DNA of 18,231 nt, taken from positions 1-18,231 of the forward strand of contig WJJR01000496.1 in assembly GCA_014729565.1 (NCBI GenBank). The letters run 5' to 3'. The translations under genes were made by a program, and so were the position numbers. Every line of letters starts with the position of its first letter. The stretch's first letter is position 1. The notes under the pieces were generated by a model, which did not search any database, was not told the DNA's origin, and was given only the letters and a program-made list of their open reading frames with translations. This document shows, one piece after another, positions 1-6,219 of the stretch. The stretch comes from Candidatus Zixiibacteriota bacterium. Lineage in GTDB: Bacteria > Zixibacteria > MSB-5A5 > WJJR01.

Positions 1-5
1 CCAGG

Positions 6-156
6 GGGTGTGTTGAAATAGTCGAGTCTTGTCTCCGGACCACGCTTAGCCAACAAACGAATGAATTGTAACCTCGCGTAGGTCCGGCTCTTAGCCGGAC
101 CGGTGCGGCTAAGAGCCGCACCTACGCGACGATGATGTGGGTTTTTCAACAGGCCC
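6..156. repeat. MITE/REPIN-like palindromic repeat, copy 1
   Basis: This short non-coding element has inverted ends: GGGTGTGTTGAA (6-17) faces TTCAACAGGCCC (145-156). Inside are two tandem perfect 9-bp hairpins with 3-base loops. The first pairs GGTCCGGCT (81-89) with AGCCGGACC (93-101). The second pairs GGTGCGGCT (102-110) with AGCCGCACC (114-122). The two hairpins are also near-perfect inverted copies of each other (76-101 against 102-127, two mismatched positions), so the DNA could form one large cruciform instead. A second copy lies at 15980-16109 and shares the internal blocks AATGAATTGTAACCTCGC and CCTACGCGACGATGAT. No protein is encoded. A non-autonomous mobile repeat or REPIN is the best reading. 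The left end is close to the window edge, so the true boundary may lie slightly upstream. Confidence 0.75.
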
Positions 157-213
157 CAGGGTCAGTGGCACCCCATCTTCTGAGATCGCGGGCACCCATT
201 TCAGTTCCGACCA

Positions 214-229
214 CAGTGGTTTACCACTG
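214..229. promoter_or_regulatory. Operator-like palindrome over the rlmD -35 region
   Basis: CAGTGGT (214-220), a TT centre and ACCACTG (223-229) form a perfect 7-bp inverted repeat. It overlaps the presumed -35 hexamer (220-225) of the promoter upstream of the rlmD-like gene. The position suits repression by a dimeric regulator. The site could also be chance or part of the neighbouring repeat, and no regulator can be named. Confidence 0.3.
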
Positions 230-248
230 CGCATTTTCTCTGTATAAT
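220..248 (+). promoter_or_regulatory. Sigma70-type promoter of the rlmD-HIT unit
   Basis: A perfect -10 hexamer TATAAT (243-248) lies 17 bases after TTTACC (220-225), which matches four of six positions of the -35 consensus. Transcription would start near 255-256, exactly at the second in-frame ATG of the downstream gene. The first ATG (247) lies within the -10 hexamer itself. No Shine-Dalgarno sequence precedes either ATG, so a leaderless transcript is plausible. Confidence 0.55.
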
Positions 249-255
249 GTCATCG

Positions 256-1692
256 ATGACCAATTCAGCCGATCACACGCACCAAACCCAATCCTCCGGC
301 AGCGAACGCAAACGTCCTCCTCGCCGCGGCGACATCGTCGAATTGCACATCGACGACTGGGGCGACAAGGGGAAAGGGATCGCCCGTTACGGACGCATGG
401 TGGTGCTCACCGATCGCGGGTTGCCGGGTGATGTGGTGCGTGCCCGCATCGTGGACCGACGCCGCCGGCATTTGGTCGCGGAAATCGAAGAGATTGTTCA
501 GCCGTCGCCCGATCGCGTCGAGGCACGCTGCAAGCACTTCGGCCTTTGCGGTGGCTGCCGGTTGCAGGATCTGGATTACAACAAACAGGTCGAAACGAAA
601 GTCGAGCACATTCGCCAGCAACTTCGCCGTATCGGCAAGATCGATTCTGTCCCCGACATCGACGTGATCCCGTACGAACCACCATACCGATACCGCAACA
701 AAATGGAGTTCTCCTTCGGCGGCGAAGCCGGTTCCGGCTTGGCGTTAGGGCTGCACCCTCGCAACAACTACCGCGAAGCCTTCGCCCTCGAAGAATGCTG
801 GATTGCCGATGAACGGGCCGCACAAGTAGTGCAGGCGGTACAGACGTTCTTCGCTGCGGGCGATGAGGAACCGTATGACCCGGTCGAGCACACCGGCCTT
901 TTGCGGTTCGTTGTGGTGCGTATCGGAGTTCATACCGATGAGGTGTTGGTTAATCTCGTGACGTCGGATCGTCCGTGGCCGCGCGCTGACGAATTTGGTT
1001 CGATGCTGAAATCCGCTTGTCCGTTCGTGACCACCGCCCTGTGGACGGTCAATGACAGCCGCGCCAACATTGCCACCGGCGAACAACGCACTGTCTGGTT
1101 TGGACCCGGTGTGTTTCACGATCGCCTCGGACCCTACGAGTTTGAAATCGCCCCCACCGGGTTCTTCCAAACCAACACACGGCAAGCCGAACACCTGTTT
1201 GCAAAGGCTGTTGAATGGGCGGCGCCCTCGGGTGATGAAGAAGTGCTCGACCTGTACTGCGGTGTTGGGTCGATATCGCTCTTTTTGTCGCAGCGCGCCC
1301 GCCATGTCGTCGGTGTCGAACTCCACGAGGAGTCGGTTGCAGCGGCCAAACGCAATGCCGAACGCAACCATGTCACCAACTGCGAGTTCATCGCCGCCGA
1401 TGCCCTCGACTATCTGCGTGAGCGTGCCGCCGACGGTTCAATTCTGCCCAATGTTGTCGTCGATCCGCCGCGCGCCGGTCTGCATCCGAAAGCGGTCAAG
1501 ACATTGTGCCGCTGTGGCCCGCCGACGATCACCTATGTGTCGTGCAATCCGGGCAATTTGGCCCGGGATCTCGATCTGATGAAGCCTGTATACACGTTGA
1601 ATCGACTCACCGCAGTCGATATGTTCCCCCACACACCGCACATTGAAGCGGTGGCGCACCTGATTCGAAGCGAGAGACGCGATGACACGTGA
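256..1692 (+). CDS. rlmD: 23S rRNA (uracil-5-)-methyltransferase, RlmD/RlmCD type
   Basis: This SAM-dependent enzyme of the TrmA/RumA family makes 5-methyluridine in 23S rRNA. Numbering from the ATG at 256, an N-terminal TRAM RNA-binding domain covers about residues 24-82. A [4Fe-4S] cluster site follows: C92-x5-C98-x2-C101, with the fourth cysteine C181 in LEECW. The C-terminal Rossmann methyltransferase shows the SAM motif VLDLYCGVGSISLFL, the VVDPPRAG motif, and the nucleophile C430 in YVSCNPGNLARDL. Length (478 residues) is normal for TRAM-containing members. I chose 256 because the upstream ATG at 247 overlaps a consensus -10; starting at 247 would add three residues. The gene overlaps the next one by 11 bases, so they are co-transcribed. 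Sequence alone does not separate RlmD (U1939) from RlmCD specificity. Confidence 0.93.
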   Translation: MTNSADHTHQTQSSGSERKRPPRRGDIVELHIDDWGDKGKGIARYGRMVVLTDRGLPGDVVRARIVDRRRRHLVAEIEEIVQPSPDRVEARCKHFGLCGGCRLQDLDYNKQVETKVEHIRQQLRRIGKIDSVPDIDVIPYEPPYRYRNKMEFSFGGEAGSGLALGLHPRNNYREAFALEECWIADERAAQVVQAVQTFFAAGDEEPYDPVEHTGLLRFVVVRIGVHTDEVLVNLVTSDRPWPRADEFGSMLKSACPFVTTALWTVNDSRANIATGEQRTVWFGPGVFHDRLGPYEFEIAPTGFFQTNTRQAEHLFAKAVEWAAPSGDEEVLDLYCGVGSISLFLSQRARHVVGVELHEESVAAAKRNAERNHVTNCEFIAADALDYLRERAADGSILPNVVVDPPRAGLHPKAVKTLCRCGPPTITYVSCNPGNLARDLDLMKPVYTLNRLTAVDMFPHTPHIEAVAHLIRSERRDDT

Positions 1693-2179
1693 TCTGCTGT
1701 ACGCACCCTGGAGGGAGGAGTTCATTCTGGGACCGAAACCCGAAGGCTGCATCTTCTGCGAACCGCAGAAACGTCCCGAGGTCAGTGAGTTGATTGTGCA
1801 TGAGGACAAGCGTCTGTTTGTCGTCCTCAATCGCTATCCCTACAACTCCGGGCACCTCATGGTCATACCCTACCGTCACGTGGCGTTGCTCGAAGAACTC
1901 GACCGTGAGGAACGCGCCGACTTAATTGAGATGGTGAGTGTGACATCACGGATCGTGAACGAAGAAATCAATCCGGCGGGCTTGAATGTCGGGATGAATC
2001 TGGGGCGTGCCGGTGGCGCCGGTATCGAGGGACATCTGCATGTGCATCTCGTCCCGCGGTGGGTTGGCGACAATAACTTCATGCCCGTCCTTTCCGGGAC
2101 GCGCGTCACCTCGGTTGGTTTCGAGACAATTCTGGCAAAACTGCAGCCGGCGTTCGAGCGGGCGTATCCGAAGCAATAA
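1682..2179 (+). CDS. HIT-family nucleotide hydrolase/phosphorylase (Ap4A type)
   Basis: A 165-residue histidine-triad protein of the branch resembling Ap4A phosphorylase/FHIT. The start MTRDLLYAPWREEFI and the Cys pair in GCIFC (about residues 22-25) are typical of this bacterial subgroup. The catalytic triad is complete in GHLHVHLVPRW (HxHxHxx, about residues 118-128), and N-terminal nucleotide-pocket features such as NRYPYNSGHLMVIPYRH are intact. The family hydrolyses or phosphorolyses dinucleoside polyphosphates or nucleoside phosphoramidates in the cytoplasm; the exact substrate cannot be read from sequence. The start codon lies inside the end of the rlmD-like gene (11-base overlap), suggesting translational coupling. 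Only a weak purine stretch (GAGAGA) serves as a ribosome-binding site. Confidence 0.92.
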   Translation: MTRDLLYAPWREEFILGPKPEGCIFCEPQKRPEVSELIVHEDKRLFVVLNRYPYNSGHLMVIPYRHVALLEELDREERADLIEMVSVTSRIVNEEINPAGLNVGMNLGRAGGAGIEGHLHVHLVPRWVGDNNFMPVLSGTRVTSVGFETILAKLQPAFERAYPKQ

Positions 2180-2270
2180 CGAAACGACCACTAACAAATT
2201 CTCCGCCATCGGCTTGTAGCGACAGCTTGTCTTTCCTCCGTGTAACGCGTAAGCCTTTTCCATGACTGAC

Positions 2271-2295
2271 GTTAAATTCGGTTACGGATTTGACA
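2271..2295 (+). promoter_or_regulatory. Imperfect palindrome overlapping a TTGACA box
   Basis: GTTAAATTCG (2271-2280) and CGGATTTGAC (2285-2294) form an inverted repeat with 8 of 10 positions matching; the other two would be G-U pairs in RNA. The right arm runs into a perfect -35 hexamer TTGACA (2290-2295), but I find no good -10 at normal spacing (TTGAAT at 2310 is only 14 bases away). It lies about 110 bases upstream of the HTH-aconitase-like gene. It may be an operator, possibly autoregulatory; that is inference. Confidence 0.3.
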
Positions 2296-2402
2296 TCTGA
2301 TGGCCGTGCTTGAATTCGGCCTCGGACTCGTCTATCTTCGCCCAATTGGCTTGAGTAGCGTTGAACGCTGCCGAACCGGCAGCTCATGGAGTTGACCTGG
2401 CG

Positions 2403-3854
2403 ATGAAGTGTCCGAAGAAAAGCGAACTGCTACGGCTTCAATCGCTATACAAAACCGATGCCCGCATCGCCGAGGTGTTGGCCGTTGAGGAATACCTCGT
2501 GGCCTATTGGCGGCGGAAGAAGGGTCTGCCGCGTTACAGCGCGCCGAAATTCAGCTACGAGCAAATCGAGGAACTGTGGTCGCGCTATGGCGACGACTTC
2601 CGCTGCGGCCGCGAACTGAATATCTCCAAGGCCGCGTTCTACAGTTGGCGCCGGAAGTACAACATCCTCGAGCGGCCGGCGGTGTTGAAACTCGAACAAC
2701 TGGAACTCCGTCTGGGCGGTGCGCCGGCTGCCTCTGCCACGCCCACTGTGACAGCACCGAAGACCGGATCAGACAAGATTCGTGAACGCTGTGGAGCCGA
2801 ATGGCCTGACTCACAACTCGCGGCCGATTGGCGGCTCCATGATGTCGCTGACAACGGCTCGCAGCACACCGTCCTCAGCCCCGGCCCGCAGCCGATCGCC
2901 CCACGCAGCCGCTTTGCACCCGATGCGATCCCCTCCGCTGAACTCGAGGAGCCGCTCTGGCTCTCCGAAGAATTCGGGCAGATCGAATGGCAGCTCATCG
3001 AAGCGCGGGCCATCCTGCCGGGGCAACTCGTCATCGATACCGACTCCCGCATCGCCGGACTCGGCGGGGCCGGGATCCTCGTTCTGTCTGACGAGCGCGC
3101 CCGCAATCAGAGTACTCGTGTTCTCAAGATCGAAGTGACGCGTAAACTGGGCTCCAAAATCGAAGTGGAAGACTTGGCGCTGGCGTTTCTCGCGCGTGGT
3201 GTGCAGGCGGATTGGAACGGTGCGATTGTCGAACTCCTCGGCGCGGCGGTCGAACGTCTCTCCATCGACCGCAAGGCCAAGCTGGCCTCGTTGATCGTTC
3301 ACTACGGCGCCGCCGCCGCAATGACGCCGTTCGATGATGTCATCCGCCGCCACTTCGGCCGTCAACTGAGGGGCCGGTTTCCGCAGAGCCACCCCGACCG
3401 GACGGCCGTTTACGATCGAGAGCACTTCATTGAGGGAAGCGGGCTGACGCCACTCGTGGCGAACTCGGGCACCGAGGTGACTCAGCCTAAATCGACCTAC
3501 TCCGGCGGCGTGATCATCGGCCCCGCGGCATTGCCGTATGAAATCGAGCAGATCGCTCAGACCGTTCGCGGACGACGGGTTGCCGGTGATCAGGCGCTGC
3601 TGGTTTGCCCGGCAACGCCCGGCGTGCTGCGCCAGGCACAAAAGCGGGGATGGATGGAAATCATCGCGTCCGCCGGCGGCTCGCTTCTCGATGTCGGACT
3701 CTCGCGCCGGATGGGGTTGAATGGTGTGCTGAATCTGGCAGCCGGATCAACCGGTCAGGTGTGTTGCACGCGCCCCGTCTGTTGTTCTTCCGATGGTGTT
3801 GCGATCAGTACCACCAGTGCGCGAACAGCGGGTGATTTGTTGCGTTTTGTGTAG
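2403..3854 (+). CDS. Tandem HTH fused to cysteine-less LeuC/aconitase-like domain
   Basis: Residues about 4-45 and 46-92 are two similar helix-turn-helix-like units, each ending in a WRRK motif (YWRRKKGLPR, SWRRKYNILER), suggesting a duplicated DNA-binding module. After a variable linker, residues about 180-483 align by eye with the isopropylmalate isomerase large subunit (LeuC/aconitase fold). ILPGQLVIDTDSRIAGLGGAG matches the LPGDLVIGADSHT region, GAAVERLSIDRKAKLASLIV matches GEAIESLSMEGRMTICNMAI, and VRGRRVAGDQALLVCPAT matches LKGRKVAPGVRLIVVPAS. The active-site residues are replaced: DSHT is DSRI (R216), IGSCTN is IGPAAL (A375), and PGCGPC is VGLSRR (L433, R436). Isomerase activity is therefore very unlikely. 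I infer a ligand-sensing transcriptional regulator. A TTG at 2361 would add 14 residues; ATG 2403 follows a GGAG. It converges on lpxH. Confidence 0.75.
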   Translation: MKCPKKSELLRLQSLYKTDARIAEVLAVEEYLVAYWRRKKGLPRYSAPKFSYEQIEELWSRYGDDFRCGRELNISKAAFYSWRRKYNILERPAVLKLEQLELRLGGAPAASATPTVTAPKTGSDKIRERCGAEWPDSQLAADWRLHDVADNGSQHTVLSPGPQPIAPRSRFAPDAIPSAELEEPLWLSEEFGQIEWQLIEARAILPGQLVIDTDSRIAGLGGAGILVLSDERARNQSTRVLKIEVTRKLGSKIEVEDLALAFLARGVQADWNGAIVELLGAAVERLSIDRKAKLASLIVHYGAAAAMTPFDDVIRRHFGRQLRGRFPQSHPDRTAVYDREHFIEGSGLTPLVANSGTEVTQPKSTYSGGVIIGPAALPYEIEQIAQTVRGRRVAGDQALLVCPATPGVLRQAQKRGWMEIIASAGGSLLDVGLSRRMGLNGVLNLAAGSTGQVCCTRPVCCSSDGVAISTTSARTAGDLLRFV

Positions 3855-3875
3855 CGATGTTGCCCTACCATCGTA

Positions 3876-3896
3876 GCACGGGCGCCCCGCCCGTGC
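3876..3896. terminator. GC-rich hairpin between convergent genes
   Basis: GCACGGGC (3876-3883), a 5-base loop and GCCCGTGC (3889-3896) form a perfect 8-bp stem. It lies 21 bases after the stop of the HTH-aconitase-like gene and two bases after the lpxH stop on the other strand, so it could end transcription both ways. There is no U-tract, so it may instead be a dispersed REP-like palindrome. Confidence 0.45.
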
Positions 3897-3898
3897 GT

Positions 3899-4654
3899 TC
3901 AGTCCGATACCGAATCCCACGTCCGTAATTCAAATGACCCATTCTGAAGAATGACATAATGGAACGCCTTGAAGAACTCCCCCGTGTTGATCCACCAACC
4001 GTTCTCGCCCTTTCGGACCCACCCCTGGTGCAGGTGGCCCATCAACACGGCATCATAGCTATCAGCCAGCAGCTCCTCGGCGATGGCGTCGTACTCCTGC
4101 AGGAATCTCGGCGGACGTCCCGACGTCAATTCGCGTGATTGCCCCGAAAAGAAATTCGCCAGCCAAAAGGCCACGTCGGCAGGCAGGAGGCGGTACAGCG
4201 CGATATTCGGACGAAATCGCAGAATCCGTTTCAGAACACGATATCCCCGATCCGACTGCGCTTTCCCGTCACCGTGTGAGATCAGCAGGTGCAAGCCATG
4301 GCGCGTCTCCTCGACATCGCCACGATGAACCGCAACACCCAAATCGTCGGCGAAGTAGTCGGTCGCCCATGTATCATGATTCCCCAGCACGAGATGGAAC
4401 GCATTGCCCGCGCGGGTAAACCGCTGAATGGCAGTCAGTACCTCAAGCGGCACTTTGGGAATCCAATGCTTGTATTCAAACCAGAAGTCGAAGAGATCAC
4501 CGAGAAAGAAGACCTCCGCATTCATCGTACCGGCATAATCCAGCAGCGAGACGAATCGTTTAACCTTCACCGACTCCTGCTCAGGATCATGCGCGCCGAA
4601 GTGGGCGTCGGAAAAGAAGATGACGGGCGTGGCGTTGGTCATGAGCAATTTCAC
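3899..4654 (-). CDS. lpxH: UDP-2,3-diacylglucosamine hydrolase, LpxH type
   Basis: A calcineurin-like metallophosphoesterase of 251 residues. It should cleave UDP-2,3-diacylglucosamine to lipid X and UMP, a peripheral inner-membrane step of lipid A synthesis. All metal-site motifs are present in order: FFSDAHFG (D16, H18), FLGDLFDFWFEY (D53), LGNHDT, ISHGDG, and GHLHQG near the C-terminus. GDLFDFWFEY resembles the Bacteroidetes/FCB form more than the E. coli form, and the length is close to the usual 240-250. The start is uncertain: GTG at 4654 gives MKLLMTNATPVIFF, and ATG at 4642 gives MTNATPVIFF. Neither has a Shine-Dalgarno sequence, and a -10-like TATATT ends five bases upstream of the GTG. 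The gene is transcribed divergently from murA, so two envelope-precursor genes share a control region. Confidence 0.9.
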   Translation of the reverse strand: MKLLMTNATPVIFFSDAHFGAHDPEQESVKVKRFVSLLDYAGTMNAEVFFLGDLFDFWFEYKHWIPKVPLEVLTAIQRFTRAGNAFHLVLGNHDTWATDYFADDLGVAVHRGDVEETRHGLHLLISHGDGKAQSDRGYRVLKRILRFRPNIALYRLLPADVAFWLANFFSGQSRELTSGRPPRFLQEYDAIAEELLADSYDAVLMGHLHQGWVRKGENGWWINTGEFFKAFHYVILQNGSFELRTWDSVSD

Positions 4655-4659
4655 TGAGG

Positions 4660-4665
4660 AATATA
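4660..4665 (-). promoter_or_regulatory. Possible -10 box of lpxH
   Basis: On the minus strand TATATT (five of six consensus positions) ends five bases before the GTG start. No convincing -35 is seen. If used, transcription would start at or within a base or two of the GTG, giving a nearly leaderless message and perhaps favouring the ATG at 4642. Confidence 0.3.
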
Positions 4666-4816
4666 GGCGAAAATGATCGTTCCGCGTGAGTCAGAAATTG
4701 GTTACGATCACCTCCGGCATCGTGCATATATGGGAGCGGGTTCGGTGTCGCCGTGTAGAATACAACAGATGCCGCTCGCGCGAACAGACGATCTTCGATT
4801 CCGGGGGTAGGGAGAC

Positions 4817-6082
4817 TTGGATAAATTCGTCATCAATGGTGGCCGTCGCCTGTCCGGCTCGGTGACGATCGCACCGGCCAAAAACGCCATTCTGCCGCAG
4901 ATTTGCGCCGCATTGCTGGCGGACAGCGGCCGCACCACACTCCTCGATGTCCCCGATCTGGCCGATGTGCGCACATCGATCAATGTGGTCAATCACATCG
5001 GCGCCCAGGCCGGCTATGATCCCGGCCAGCGGACATTGACCATCGATGCCACGCAGTTGACGACCCATGAAGTCCCCTACGATTTGATGCGCCGCATGCG
5101 GGCCTCGTTTCTCGTCCTGGGCGCCTTGCTGGGACGCATGCGCAAGGCACGGGTGTCCCTGCCCGGCGGATGCGCTTTCGGGCCTCGCCCCGTCGATTTG
5201 CACATCAAAGGTTTCACCACCATGGGGGCGAAGTGCACCGATGATCACGGATACATCAAGTGCGATGGCTCGCGGATGAAAGCCGCAACGTTCGTCTTCG
5301 ACCGCCCAACTCATACCGGTACCGAAAACCTCATGCTGGCGGCGGCTACGATTCCGGGGGAAACGGTCCTCGTGAATGCCGGTTGCGACCCGGAAATCAC
5401 CGATTTGGCCGACATGCTCAACAACATGGGTGCCAAAATCCAGGGGGCGGGAACAGCCACCATGCGCATCACCGGCGTCAAGAAGCTCAAAGGTGTCGAG
5501 CACCGCGCGATTCCTGACCGTCTGGAAGCAGGCACCTTCCTGCTGGCCGGCGCCATGACGAAGGGGACAGTCGAGACGCGCAGTGTCGAGCCACGGCATC
5601 TCGAAGCGGTCACGGCCAAACTGATCGAAATGGGCGCCAAGGTCACCACAACGAAGAAGCGCATGACGATTAAGGGTCCGGCGCGGCTCTATCCGGCCCA
5701 AATCGCCACTTTTCCGTATCCTGGCTTCCCCACGGACTTGCAGCCGGCGATCCTGTCGGCCCTCACGATCGCCGATGGGCCGTCGCAAGTCGTTGATACC
5801 GTGTTTCCTAACCGATATTCCCACTCGATGGAGCTGGTTCGTATGGGGGCCGATATCAATGTCACCGGCAATGAGGTACGCATCGCCGGTGTCCCTGCCC
5901 TCCGTGGCGCGGCCGTCATGGCCTCCGATATCCGCGCCGGAGCCGGACTTGTCCTGGCGGCGTTGGCGGCTGAGGGTGAGTCGACGATCCGCCGCGTCTA
6001 TCACATCGATCGTGGCTATCAGGGTCTGGAGACGAAGCTGGCCCAGTTGGGAGCCGATATCTCTCGTGTGGAGGATGATTAG
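4817..6082 (+). CDS. murA: UDP-N-acetylglucosamine 1-carboxyvinyltransferase
   Basis: MurA transfers enolpyruvate from phosphoenolpyruvate to UDP-GlcNAc, the first committed cytoplasmic step of peptidoglycan synthesis. The 421-residue protein matches the family length (about 419). Key residues are present: K22 in APAKNAILP, the catalytic and fosfomycin-reactive C119 in LPGGCAFGPRPVDLH, D371/R373 in SDIRAGAGLVLA, and R399 in YHIDRGY. The start is a TTG at 4817, preceded by AGGGAG and GGGGG. It gives MDKFVINGG, which lines up exactly with the E. coli N-terminus (MDKF), so TTG is well supported. Because the active-site Cys is not replaced by Asp, fosfomycin sensitivity is expected at this target. 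The gene is divergent from lpxH, and the next gene starts 137 bases downstream. Confidence 0.97.
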   Translation: MDKFVINGGRRLSGSVTIAPAKNAILPQICAALLADSGRTTLLDVPDLADVRTSINVVNHIGAQAGYDPGQRTLTIDATQLTTHEVPYDLMRRMRASFLVLGALLGRMRKARVSLPGGCAFGPRPVDLHIKGFTTMGAKCTDDHGYIKCDGSRMKAATFVFDRPTHTGTENLMLAAATIPGETVLVNAGCDPEITDLADMLNNMGAKIQGAGTATMRITGVKKLKGVEHRAIPDRLEAGTFLLAGAMTKGTVETRSVEPRHLEAVTAKLIEMGAKVTTTKKRMTIKGPARLYPAQIATFPYPGFPTDLQPAILSALTIADGPSQVVDTVFPNRYSHSMELVRMGADINVTGNEVRIAGVPALRGAAVMASDIRAGAGLVLAALAAEGESTIRRVYHIDRGYQGLETKLAQLGADISRVEDD

Positions 6083-6122
6083 TCCGCCTCAGGTGTAGTC
6101 CCCACGGACCAATGGAGGCGGA
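6083..6122 (+). terminator. Two-tier hairpin after murA
   Basis: TCCGCCTC (6083-6090) pairs with GAGGCGGA (6115-6122). Inside the loop, GTCC (6098-6101) pairs with GGAC (6106-6109). It begins directly after the murA stop codon. No U-run follows, so intrinsic termination is only possible; transcript stabilisation is another option. Confidence 0.35.
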
Positions 6123-6219
6123 ACAATCCACCACCTGACTGGTTCAATATGGCAGAATTGGGGTTGCGGATCGACCTACCTCGCCGGGCGCCCGTACCTG
6201 ACAACATGAGGAGTGATTA

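Noticed and set aside
2811..3641. 276-residue minus-strand frame opposite the HTH-aconitase gene
   Set aside because: The plus-strand reading aligns with LeuC over 300 residues; the antisense reading resembles nothing.
4756..4761. TAGAAT as a murA -10 box
   Set aside because: No acceptable -35 at 15-19 bases upstream; kept only as a note, as is the similar TAGAAT at 18123-18128 before the HtrA gene.
4691..6004. 437-residue open frame on the minus strand
   Set aside because: It lies wholly opposite murA, has no recognisable domain and a composition typical of an antisense reading of a GC-rich gene.
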